A stretch of DNA of 64,000 bases from Serendipita indica DSM 11827 (lineage: Eukaryota; Basidiomycota; Agaricomycetes; Sebacinales; Serendipitaceae), in contig CAJVGD010000018.1 in assembly GCA_910890315.1 (NCBI GenBank), positions 248,001 through 312,000 on the forward strand, written 5' to 3'. Shown piece after piece: positions 24,401 to 35,399 of this stretch (its first letter is position 1; every line of letters starts with the position of its first letter). The notes below the pieces were generated by a model. The model searched no databases. It was not told where the DNA came from and saw only the letters and a program-made list of their open reading frames with translations. The translations under genes and the position numbers were made by a program.

Positions 24401-25330
24401 TTCTTACTTTGCAAATACTCAACGCATTATCTAAGATATTCTACATATATATGACTCATATGTCTTCACCTATACTCTCTGCACACTTCACAATTAATAC
24501 TATCCATCTAGATAATCATGCTACCACATATCCGCTCGGACCTCAATGTGTAACACTTTCCGGCCCGTTTCGAGAATTAGTTTTATAGTAGCCGGAATGT
24601 CTATTCACAATCTATACTCCAATGTTATCTTTTATCAGCTTTACTGTACTCAGCATCTTCATGGTGTATTGCTTACAATACCAAACCGTGTTGGGGTTCG
24701 ACAGCGCCTTAGTGATGGGTTATGAGAATTGAATTCCCCATACTCGTGCACAGTGAAGTTTTCAGTGACTTGCCACCACATTAAATGTAGCAGTTCATTG
24801 CGCATATTTAGAACTCTTACACATGGAATCATTCGAGTCCGACGCTTGCAGCGTATAAAACATAGGTGGCCAAGGTGCGGAATTAGGATGTCTATTCTCA
24901 ATAATGGATAGACAAACTTACGTTCACAGACGCTGCTCATTGCATGCTTATATAGCCCCAGAATTGAGACATCTTCCGCATTTTAATGGCTAAGCTCCCA
25001 ATTTCTTACTCACCACCTTCATATTCCATTGAGTACATGTTGAAGTATTTTTTTCTGACTTTTCCTATGGTTATTTCTCCTTCATTCCTTTCCATAAAAT
25101 CTTCCAAAATATTCCACAATGTTCTGAGACTATTCCTCAATTTATCTGCATTTTCTGCGTGTTTTGGCTATTCAATTGTTGGCAGGTGGTGACAACTCAC
25201 GCTGGTTTGCTCTAGTAACTGGAGGCTTCACTAATGTACGCCGCTGAGCTATACATAGTAACAAACTCCTTTACTATATCCTCAATACGCTAGCATACAT
25301 AGTATCTCAATCTGCATCAAGTAGTGTGGA
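21410..25330. repeat. 3.9-kb AT-rich gene desert with diverged ~1-kb direct repeats
   Basis: No frame here looks like a conserved protein; the longest frames are short and stop-rich. Similar stretches recur by eye: the 10-mer TGGTACGCAA/G at about 22181, 23198 and 24215 (spacing about 1017 each time); TTTACTGTATAAAATATCTC at 23059 against TTTATTGTGTCAAGTATCTC at 24073; CATCAGCCTTGAATCCAACG at 23401 against CATCAGCCTCAAGTTTGACG at about 24336, both followed by CTTGCGGCC; and TTGCAGTGATTCTGAC at 22930 against TTGCAATGATGCTGAC at 22424. A third, weaker version of the series appears near 24640-24900, and CTTGCGGCC also occurs inverted near 22545. The pattern suits old, mutated copies of a non-coding or DNA element. 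No age can be given. Confidence 0.6.
23443..23775. mobile_element. Possible MITE-like element with inverted ends
   Basis: CAGTGTACCGACCTAGCTA plus AAGCAC at 23443-23467 matches, on the opposite strand, the sequence at 23743-23775 (read in reverse: CAGGTGTATCGACCTAGCTA, then GGGCTTTAAGCAC). One arm has a seven-base addition. The enclosed 333 bp codes nothing recognisable. Size, inverted ends and AT-rich setting fit a miniature inverted-repeat element, but no target duplication is clear. Confidence 0.35.
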
Positions 25331-26696
25331 TCATTTGAAACCACCCCATAGATCACTGAATGCGTCGTCCTGCTTTGGTTGTGCAGGCGTTGTACCGCTA
25401 TTAGTTGAGGGTGCTGTTGCATGTGCGTTTCCCCAGACATTCTGTAATGGTACTGCCGCATTCTAGATGATTTACTTCTCAGGTGATTGCTTGGATCGAT
25501 GGATTGGAACGTACGTTAAAGGGTGTACCTGATGTCTGCCAGACGTTCCCACCAAGAGGCATTTGCGGTGTAGACCAAGAGTCTGCTCCCCAGAGGGCTG
25601 GACCGCCGCTTCCTATCATCGTGTTCATCGCGTTAGGCTGCTGCTGAATATGCTGACCACCTAGATTGTCGAATAATGAAACAGGTTGAGGCTGTAGTTG
25701 TGTGGTATTTGCTGAGAAGAGAGAAAGGATATCCTCCTTGACATTCTTCTGAGTAGCCGTGGGATTTGTGTTGGTAGGTGGTGCTGGAGCGGTGAAGTCT
25801 AACGAAAAGAGATCGTTTTGTACACTTGGAGGTTGAACCGGGGGTGCATTTGAGGATGATGCCGTCCTGACATGGGTAGACGACAACAGTGAATGACTAG
25901 GGTTTGCCGGAGGTTGTGGTAAAACACTTGGGGTTGAAACGACTGGAGCCGCAGGAGCAGCGGATTGAGTATTCTCGGTGGGTTGCGCCACAGAAGATGC
26001 TGAAGCCTGCCGGTTTGGTCCGAGGGGAAAATATAGTAAGTCTAACACAACGTACTTTTGAGCGCACACTGACCTCTGCGTTGCTACCTTCCAAGATGGA
26101 GGGATCAGATGGTGGCGGTCCGTCAAGGGCCCACCTTCGTGATTCGTATTTGGAGCGGATGAAGGATTCCATTTTGCTACAAGAAGGGTGAGTCCGACGG
26201 TTGACGGAAGCAACGTACACACTGGTCAGGTGGTAAATGTCCAGGCTTCAGATGCGCCTCCCAGTAGAGGTTCGCGCGTCTGTTTCCCCACTTTTGCACA
26301 GACTGTATGTCGTATATTGTCAGCATCGCCCGCCGCTGGAGGTGGTTGATACGAACAGCCATTTGCTCAGGAGTCCACATGTCGAGATCAACTGATTTGA
26401 CTTTGCTAATGTGCGTTCCCATGCTCCGATGGATGCCAGAGCACCGAATACAGACGAAGCATCCACTGTGAAGGTGTGTGAGACATGATATAGCCTATGA
26501 GGTGACCTTACATGTTCCAGGAAGCCCAGCGAGCATCTTTCCTTCAATAATCAGCCTGTCGGCGCCACGTTGAGGGACCTCGCCACTTGCCGTTGCGCTT
26601 GCAGTCTGCACAGAGCTTGTTATCGGGATGTTTGACGAGATCTCTCAGCGTCTTTGCATTCCTATCTGCTGTAGCTTTATCTTGACGGTTGGCCAT
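25331..26696 (-). CDS. AGE2: ArfGAP of the AGE2/SMAP type
   Basis: ArfGAPs stimulate GTP hydrolysis on Arf at the trans-Golgi and endosomes. The start [20 protein letters not shown] leads into the zinc finger [36 protein letters not shown] and [15 protein letters not shown]. The finger has the full C-x2-C-x16-C-x2-C spacing and the arginine finger in GIHRSMG. Getting this spacing needs a GC-AG intron at 26537-26590. A helix with [12 protein letters not shown] and an [13 protein letters not shown] block follows. The long Pro/Gln/Ser-rich tail ends [12 protein letters not shown], resembling clathrin-adaptor-binding tails seen in this subgroup. The start is 112 bp from the divergent GET2-like gene. 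Confidence 0.9.
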
Positions 26697-26808
26697 TGTT
26701 CAACTCAAGGTCGTGGCGAGGTTCAACTTTGGACAGCACCTCGTCAACGCTGGGGCGCTATTGGAAACCCACGGGTCCACCAAGCAAGTAACAACGCTTG
26801 GGAATAAA

Positions 26809-27815
26809 ATGTCAGACGCAAAAGAAAGAGCGGCTGCAAGACGACAGGCAATCCTCGCGTCCAAATCGGACCGTCTAGCAAAGCTCACAGCAAAAGCAAA
26901 GAATGAGGGAGACGTCGCTGGAAACGTACGGGAAACAATAGACGGCATGTGGACATTGATTTTCTATGATTCCGCGCTGACACGTATCCAAGATCCCCCT
27001 CTTGCAGAACTTCCTTCGAGGCCCCAAGATCCCTTGGCTAGACGAGAAGTTAGCAAGACTCCAGAACGGTCATGGAATGCAAACGTGGACCCGACGAGCT
27101 TTGAACCGGTCGAACCTCTCCAACTGGACCAACTGAAGGCCCTGCAAACATTCCTTGGAAGCCGCTCCAGGGAGGGAACGCCTCTACTTTCCTCACCATC
27201 GCCTTTTGAGCGTGGTTCTAGCCCATTCTTACCTCCAGAAAATATATTTGGCACCTCGCAACCACCTATGCAGCCAACCCGCAAGACACTTGTCGAAAAG
27301 CTGTTTCCCTTGCTTCACGTGCTTTCGACAATCATTTTCGTCTGGTTCACGCTGTGGAGAACTGGAGGACTTGGTGTCGATCAAATCTCGTCGACAGAGT
27401 ATTGGAAACGATGGGCTGAGCTTCAATATTCACCGCCTTCGTTTGGCTGGTCCGGAGAGCACAAGGTTAGGCATGAAAGGTTATATATGACACTCTCTCT
27501 GATACCCTGATAGCACGTACTGTGGACCTATCTCGGTCTCCAGTTCTTCCTCCACTCTCTCCGACTCCTTCTGAGCCCAGTGCGTGCTGTGTCTACCTGC
27601 AGCGCTATGACTAACGAGTGGTGCAGACGGTTCCCCAACTCCCGTTTATACTGAGCTTGGTTGTACCTCACCTACCGCCACCGCTGCCTGTCAGCATCCA
27701 AACTGGATACCGATACATCCAAATGTTTAGTCTTTTGCTCGACGACTTGTTCGTCTTTATTGTTTGCATGGGGATCGTGGTATTTGCTTCAGCATGGCTC
27801 ACTTCTGTATCTTAG
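26809..27815 (+). CDS. GET2: GET2/CAML-like subunit of the GET receptor
   Basis: Get2 with Get1 forms the ER receptor that accepts tail-anchored proteins from Get3. The start MSDAKERAAARRQAILASKS followed by DRLAKLTAKAK is the expected cytosolic Arg-rich helix that contacts Get3. A linker then leads to LVEKLFPLLHVLSTIIFVWF, a second hydrophobic segment LGLQFFLHSLRLLL and a third, SLLLDDLFVFIVCMGIVVFA, giving the three-span layout of the family. The gene ends at SAWLTSVS. Two or three introns interrupt the C-terminal half. The earlier in-frame ATG-less extension from 26689 is not used because it overlaps the ArfGAP start and lacks similarity. Get2 sequences diverge fast, so the call rests on motif and topology. 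Confidence 0.75.
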
Positions 27816-27896
27816 TCTGAAATGCGAGTTGATGGTATTTGTGACTGCCAGTTTGTTCCTCACGTCGACGCGTGACAAGACAAGGAACGCCGTTCG

Positions 27897-30205
27897 ATGG
27901 CCAGCCGGCCCCAGGACACGCGTCCAAGTGTCATTACGTCGATTTTAGGAGTTGTAGGACGCGAGTTGCAGCAGTTTGTACTCAACGCTGCGGGCGTCAG
28001 TGCCGTACGTTATCCATTCCATCACGAACAAGACTTTTAATCTTGCTCAAAGTCTGCACCAACAATTCAAGAGGCAGATAAATCGCCAGCTAGGCCCAGG
28101 AAACGAAGATATAATGCCGTCGGTGATGAACAAGGGACGGAGGACAGCAGACCGACAAAAAGGTCTCGCCAGGACCATTCAGAGGTCTTACCTTCCTCTC
28201 CATATTCCTCTCCAGACCCTTCAGATGCTCGAAAACGTACGTCGGGTGTCTCGTATACCGGAACCAGCTCATGATAGCAATGTTTCCAGCAAAGCGACTC
28301 CCACCATCAACTCAAAAGCCAGAACCTACAGGTCATACCTACAAAGGTACGCTTGTCAATGCATCCGCAAGCAATATCTGAGATGTAACAGCAGACACTC
28401 ATCGGAGATCAGCCATGCCAGGTGCACTCTACGAGCAGTCCGAATCCGAGTATGACGTTCAAGAAGATCGTCGTGTAAGATTTGCACGCGATACGGCTTC
28501 TCCCGCGTTGCCGCCGCGTCGGTCCTCAAGCTCGCCATTGTCGAATACTGAAACAATCATGCGGTCGTTCCCTCGCCTAAATTACGATGTCGAGAAAGTA
28601 ACCCCACCTCCATCCACCGCCGACGAAGAGGAATCACTTTCCTTTTCTCAGAGTCAAGCAGTCCGCTCACCCGAAGCTGATTTCGTACCCCTCCACTCCC
28701 GTATTGGCTCCGACACGCGATCTGCATCCTCTTTAAACGACTACGAAGTGAGGCATCGGTTACGTGACTCTGTCAACTCGTTGAGAGCAGCAGAAGGCGC
28801 TTCGTTCACCTCGATGACTTCGGAACGCTCATTTGAGCAAGAACGGATCGCAGAGCTCGAAAGAGAAGTAAAGAAATTAAGAGAAGAAGTACGTGTTTAG
28901 CTTATTCCCGTGATGCGGCTACTCAGCATCCTCACAGCTCGAACGACGGGACCATGCTGCCCCCGCAGCTCCTCCCGTTCTCGCAGTACCTCCTCCACCA
29001 CCTCCTCCCCCGCCACCCCCACCTTTTGTGGGGACGGATGTCCCCAAAACAAGCACACCAGCGAATAGTATTCTAACCAACGCGCGAGCGGCCCTAAAGG
29101 TTACCCCGAGCAATCCGATCCCCACTACCACTACTACTGTCAGTCGTCCTTCTACAATGATGTCTACGGTTCCCGCTGTGCAGATGGCAGCGTTCCTAAA
29201 CGAGATGAAATCGGTTCGTCTGAGAAAGGTAGCATCGAAACCCGAGCTCCGGGATGGCATTCAAGGGACTTCCAACTCTCTTTGTACGTACTGTAAATCA
29301 ATCACGTTCACCTTACGCTCATAACGCCCCTAGCAAATCCGATACCGAGACCGAGGCAACGGCAGGCATTTTCCCAAGATAGTGTATCAAGCCAGAGTGT
29401 CGGTAGCTCCTTTGCTGCCTCTGATCTCTCTCACAAAAGTCAACGCCCGGAACTCAGCCACTGGGAAGGCCGACGCACCGACACTTCTAAAACCATCCCT
29501 CAGCCGATGTTCGATACACTTAGAGTAGGCGAACGTCGACCCTTTCAATCTAGCGCTTCGGGTGCAGAGACTGCAGCTTCGAGCTCACGACCTCCTAACG
29601 CGTCACGACTGCGAGGCACTCATCCAACTGTTCAGCGTGAATACACGCCAGATCGTCTATTCCCAAGTCGCCCTTCGGGGTCAGGGCCTCTTCCCACCCT
29701 ATCACCTAACAGACCCCGACCTCCCAACCGACGGCATCATCCACCGGTTGGTCACAGTTACGGTGAAGAGCCACTAGCAAACGAGTCGAGTGACGACGAA
29801 GATCCTTTGGCGCTTTTGGCGCCACATAAACTCGGGAAAAAGGCCCCGCCAATCAGCGAAGTGCAACAAACTCGCCAGCGCAACCAGACTCCGACTCGTC
29901 CTCGGCTTGACGAGAACGAAGGCTACAGTTTAGCAGCATCAACTGCAAGCGATATCCCAAGTCTTGAGCACGAACTGAAGCGGATGATACGCGCCCAGGT
30001 CGAGCGGGAGTTTGAGCAAGAGCTAAAGGAGCTTAGTTCAAGCTCGAGGGCCGTGCTGACCGGTAGAGGAAGTAGAGAGCAAGACGGCTATCTCGCAGGA
30101 GGCGGAGGTGGTGGACCAGCTATTTGGATCGAGGACGCCCGCAAGCCATCCCAGCCTCAGCAATATGGGGATCCGGTGTTAAAACGACGCGGACGTGATA
30201 TGTAA
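27897..30205 (+). CDS. Polyproline, coiled-coil protein with a WH2-like motif
   Basis: Not assigned to a known gene. The exons join in frame by eye: MASRPQDTRPSVITSILGVV, a basic nuclear-type patch (ARPRKRRYNAV), an acidic Ser-rich middle, a coiled coil (FEQERIAELEREVKKLREE), a run of about twelve prolines, then VQMAAFLNEMKSVRLRKV, which resembles an actin-binding WH2 motif (hydrophobic helix followed by L-R-K-V). The C-terminal part is disordered with another helix, EHELKRMIRAQVEREFEQEL, and ends VLKRRGRDM. Polyproline beside a WH2-like helix is the usual layout of actin nucleation-promoting factors, so a cytoskeletal role is an inference. Introns lie at about 28012-28074, 28230-28289, 28347-28395, 28889-28937 and 29283-29334. 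The ATG of mL38 follows 90 bp downstream. Confidence 0.6.
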
Positions 30206-30294
30206 AGTTGTATCCTTATTTCTCTTACACAATGTACACATTCGGAATTATTACTGTGAACGAGCAAAGTGGTGTCGACTTCCTAGTTCCTACC

Positions 30295-31597
30295 ATGACC
30301 TCCCTTTCTGCGAGGACAACACATATACTACAGACCATTGGGCTTCGAAGAGGCTCACGTTTGTTCCTACGACATTCATCTGGGGCCGCATGGACACCAG
30401 CACACAAGCCAGGAGAATTTCCATTGTACGACCTGGCCTTGCGGGTCATCGAAGAAGATTCGGAAAGGATTAGAGGACGACTCAAAGAAATCAAAAAGAC
30501 ATCCTTGACCGCCCAAACTCTTGCGAGGATGCAGGAACTCGAAGTTTTCTCCGAGTTGAATCGTCCAGAAACTTTGTGGGCTTTCGAACAGGGAAAAGGT
30601 CAACATTCTTTCTGAATGGGTTTGTTTATCTGATCAGTTTGGCTTCAGGTGATATGTCAAAGCCTGTTTTCCGACATTTGGCTGAGCGGAGATGGAGGGA
30701 CGAAGGGAAACTAGATCATCTGGTATGGATATGATCATGTGAAAGAGACGACACTCTTACACATACTAGATGCAAAGAATTCATACAATGAACATTGTAC
30801 CAGATCTGGTTGGTGACATTCACCCCTCCGTCGACCTAGATGTCGTGGTCGGCGACGGTTCGATAGAGGCGGGTGTATTTGTAGACCCGCAAGCAGTACG
30901 TTGCTTGAACTGTATGCACCCTTAAGCTGACAATTATAGACGGTTCAAGCGCCCGGGATTGGTGTAAAGGTGTTCCACAGGGAGGAGCGATCATATACTC
31001 TCGTCATGGTCGATCCAGGTAGGATATTATTTGGATTTAACGAGTCGATTAACAATGTATCAGATGTACCAGACGTACCCAACAGGTCTTACCGGCAGTA
31101 TCTGCACTGGCTCATGTGAGTAGGGAGTCAAACCTATTTTGGACCATGGCTCACTTATAGAGCAGACCGAACGTAGTCATTTCTTCTACTTCGCCACCTC
31201 TCTTGCAACTGGAGAATTTCCAGCCGGCTTGCACATATCTTCCCCCGCATCCCCAAAACGGCACGCCATACCATCGTTATACGGTCCTGCTGTTGGAGAA
31301 TCCCGAATCGCGTGAACTCCCTATCACGCCAGTCTCCGAGAGCGAGCGGGCTACGTTTTGTTTGAGAGACTTTATCAAGCAGTGGGACTTCAAACCGAGC
31401 CTCGGAGGGGGAATCCACTTCTGGAGAAGTACATGGACACCGTCTGTGAGCGATATTTATTCCACTATATTGCGTGAGTGATGGTTGTGGTCTATGCCGG
31501 CTGCTGATTTGTAGCAGATAAACCAGAGCCTAGATACGGACGCCCGCCAAAGATTGACAGATACGAAGAGGTTAAACGGACGAGGAGATATATATAA
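30295..31597 (+). CDS. MRPL35: Mitochondrial large-subunit ribosomal protein mL38 (PEBP fold)
   Basis: mL38 (yeast Mrpl35) is a mitoribosome subunit built on a phosphatidylethanolamine-binding-protein fold. The N-terminus MTSLSARTTHILQTIGLRRG is basic and lacks acidic residues, as expected of a mitochondrial presequence. The helical LARMQELEVFSELNRPETLW block, then MNIVPDLVGDIHPSVDLDVV, lead into the PEBP core: RSYTLVMVDPDVPDV, QYLHWLMPNVV, YLPPHPQNGTPYHRYTVLLL and FCLRDFIKQW. The last exon ends RYEEVKRTRRYI with TAA at 31595-31597. The ATG at 30295 is preferred to the upstream AT-rich open frame. Four to five introns. It converges with DPM1, leaving 42 bp between stops. Confidence 0.87.
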
Positions 31598-31639
31598 TAT
31601 GATAGTATACCGGGACAATAAGCAATACATTGCGTGTTT

Positions 31640-32734
<1,095 letters not shown>

Positions 32735-32782
32735 TCACCAAAACGAATGGTCAGGTTCAAACAAATTCTTAGACTCGACCAC

Positions 32783-33121
32783 ATGGAAAGCCGTCCTGAG
32801 TCGCCGCCACAGGGAAAGAGAGAGCACAGAAAGCAGCAAGACTCGCCAGCGATTGCAAAGTTGAGAGCTCTCCTGGGCAAAGAGCTCAGAGTGACCATTG
32901 GCGACGGGAGGATATTCCTGGGCAACTTTGCATGCACAGACAAGGAACTCAACATTGTAATGACGCAAGTGTACGAGTTTCCCGTTGGATTTCAGGATGA
33001 TCATCTCGTCGAGAATGGGCGATTTGTCGGGATGCTTATGTTCCCCTGGAGGCATATTACTGCAATCGAAGTACACATCCAGAGCTTGGGAGAGGATGCA
33101 GAGAGCGACGAGTATTCCTGA
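32783..33121 (+). CDS. NAA38: NAA38/LSMD1, Sm-like auxiliary subunit of NatC
   Basis: NAA38 is the small Sm-fold subunit of the NatC N-terminal acetyltransferase. From MESRPESPPQGKREHRKQQD the frame goes to the Sm core: IAKLRALLGKELRVTIGDGR, IFLGNFACTDKELNIVM, FVGMLMFPWRHITAIEV. It ends in an acidic tail, DAESDEYS. At 112 residues the length suits the family. The frame is open further upstream, with in-frame ATGs at 32717 and 32747; the first directly abuts the DPM1 start codon on the other strand, so I prefer 32783. Confidence 0.85.
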   Translation: MESRPESPPQGKREHRKQQDSPAIAKLRALLGKELRVTIGDGRIFLGNFACTDKELNIVMTQVYEFPVGFQDDHLVENGRFVGMLMFPWRHITAIEVHIQSLGEDAESDEYS

Positions 33122-33129
33122 CGAGATGA

Positions 33130-33285
33130 TCAATTCCGTAAGCACTTGTCTGCTTTATCGTGTGGCTTACTGACCCAGATTATAAAGGAGCCCTCGTAGT
33201 GTACAATTGGGCTGTGTACCCTCGAGTCATGCGCCAGCATCTGCTTAAGCCTTGAAAGCGACGACATGGGGGTGATATCGCCCAT
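33130..33285 (-). CDS. Possible 51-codon small protein
   Basis: A short frame reads MGDITPMSSLSRLKQMLAHD, then SRVHSPIVHYEGSFIIWVSK and a short basic end. The first 37 residues look protein-like and are followed by a GTCAGTAAG that could be a donor site, so it may be the first exon of a spliced gene running under NAA38, or chance. No family is recognised. Confidence 0.22.
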   Translation of the reverse strand: MGDITPMSSLSRLKQMLAHDSRVHSPIVHYEGSFIIWVSKPHDKADKCLRN

Positions 33286-33396
33286 GGTTGCTAACGATAG
33301 CCTGTGTACAGTTAATGTCGGAAAGACTCAGTAATCCCCTTGGATCATTTCCATATTGCTGGATAAAAACCCCCAATCTTCTTGGACCTCCCTGCA

Positions 33397-34798
33397 ATGG
33401 CTGAGCCAAATCCTATCTCGAACTCTTTGAGAATCGCAGTGGTAATCCTCAATAATCGATGCTTTGAGAGTGTGTTACATTAATATCTAAGGCCTTGACT
33501 GCGCTTCGACACAAACCCAGCCAACAGTCCATTGCAGGTCTGCCGAACAGTTGGTAAACGACTTGAAATAACCGCGCAAGACTACGTACAGGACCTCGTA
33601 GAATGCTTCTCTTCACCACAGGGAGCCCACGCTTACTGGCGTAAGCGAGCCCAAAACGCCGAGCAAGTTGTCGAAACGCTGAAAGCCGAGATCCAACGTG
33701 ATCATGACAGTAAGTCACCGATATTCCCCGTAAGGAGTCTTAATGGTACCCCTAGTGCGCGCCTTAATCAGCGACAACAGTCAAGCTCCAGCGTCGTTTG
33801 AACTGAACAATAAGCCTGTACAAAAGGACACAGGCAAAAGGAAAAAGAAAGCTACAGCATCTCCAGAATTCGACATCTCTCTGGTCTGGAAGGATATCGT
33901 CACCTCTCAGGGTACCTAATAATCTTGCCTTGTCTTTAGCTGATGTCCCCTATTAGCCGCCTTGCCACAATTACTCCTTTGTGACCTCCAGCTAATGGAG
34001 CTCTTATTCAAGCATAATCAAATACTAAACGGTCAACGACCCGAGGCGCAAGTGCTTCCTTTACTACAACGATGTATTGCAGCAATTGGGAAGATCCTGG
34101 CCAGCGCACTCTCAAATCCAATTGAAATCATGCTATATCAAACTGCTCAACGTACATCTTCTCTCCTCCCTCTTCTCCTTCTTCGTTCCTTGCCGCTCAT
34201 CCCTTCGGATACTCCACGAGACGACGTAGAAAGGCTTCTTCTCTCCGAACTATTCTGCAACATAGTCAGACCGAGTGTTAAAAGTCTGCATCAAATTGGC
34301 CTGGCTCGCGCACAATGCCAACTGAATAGTGCATTTGTCCTCGAAAGCCAGCTACCTAAATTTGACCCTCGACCTTCCCTTTTTGAACTCTGCCAACGCA
34401 CGCTTGAAGTGACAAGAAATCGTGTGGATTGTGGGCCCACTCTCTTCACAATGGCAGCAGCCGAGGCTTCCAGGGAGCTAGAGCGTTTGTGCCGAATCGC
34501 TGTGGAACCTCATGCATGCAAAGAGACGGGGTCAATATCACGAATCGTCCTCAGAGATACGATATGGTATCTCTGTGCCTTGATTAGTACCGGCCTTTCG
34601 GTTGACGTCGACTTGGACGCAGCGTCTGCCTCCTCTAACAGCTTCGTCAGGTCATCAATCTTACAATCCCTCTGTCGCCTTCTTAGGACACGAGATAACG
34701 GTTTGGAGTTTGACGCGATGGAACATAGACTTCTTACAAAGGTCCTCGGCGAGGTTCTGGCCACAGAGTACACATTCGATGAGCCCGACTCTCACTGA
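33397..34798 (+). CDS. Candidate MEI4/Rec24-like meiotic recombination protein
   Basis: Mei4 (Rec24 in fission yeast) works with Rec114 to allow Spo11-made meiotic double-strand breaks. The spliced N-terminus reads MAEPNPISNSLRIAV, then ALTALRHKPSQQSIA, then DYVQDLVECFSS, YWRKRAQNAEQVVETLKAEI. This resembles the MEI4 start (a hydrophobic helix, R/H-x-K-P, S..., then a W-rich linker and a coiled coil). A basic segment (GKRKKKATASPEFDISLVW) and a 278-residue helical C-terminal exon follow (LLLCDLQLMELLFKHNQILN, LRDTIWYLCALISTGLSVDV), suiting the armadillo-like body of MEI4. Introns by eye: about 33412-33493, 33539-33582, 33711-33755 and 33912-33957. The family diverges very fast, so the call rests on layout and one short motif. 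Confidence 0.45.
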
Positions 34799-35399
34799 TT
34801 GGCAACTGTATGCCACGAGCTGTAGCTTTCGCAAGATTGTTCGCAATTCAGCTTCTCGTAAACCTAAAATCACTTAACCGGGTGATATATTGCAATAAAG
34901 TCCATTACGGTGCGAATACAATGCGCGATCAGCCATTGAAATGCGCATATCAAGGCAGCTGAGAGTCTGGGTCGTTGCGATGGCAAAGCAAGAAAAGTGG
35001 TAGTACATCAGACGGGGGCGCAAAGAGGGGGGGGGCGGGAGGACGGGACGTGAGTAGACGGAGAGACGGAAGACCACGAGCCTGCGAGATTTCACATCAT
35101 AATATCGCGAATCTGTACGGTGTCGTGAGCAAATAGCCCTATGTAGAAATAGTTCGCCACATACATTTTGGGTGATGATGGAACTGTGTGTGCAATCAGA
35201 AAGGAGAGTCATGGGATGGCCAGGAAAAATGATTTAATGAGCGACGGATGAAATGGAAAACAGAGCAGGGTGGCAGAGGCAAAGCATGTCAGATCAAAGC
35301 TGCCACCTGAAGATTACCCCTCAGGGTAGTACTGGAATGATGAAATGAGACAGGCATACGAGGAATGGAAAAAACGCCTGGTAAGAGTGGGGGACGGGA
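34799..35399. other. 600-bp gap between convergent genes
   Basis: Contains a G-rich tract near 35022-35045 and nothing coding that I can support. The last exon of the G-alpha gene could extend into its right part, because its C-terminal splice pattern is unresolved. Confidence 0.35.

Noticed and set aside
29000-29030. CCT/CCA-rich tract as a microsatellite insertion
   Set aside because: It codes the polyproline run of the WH2-like protein in frame, so it is part of the gene.
35022-35045. G-rich tract as a functional quadruplex
   Set aside because: It is essentially one G run with a few neighbours; four spaced G runs are not clearly present.
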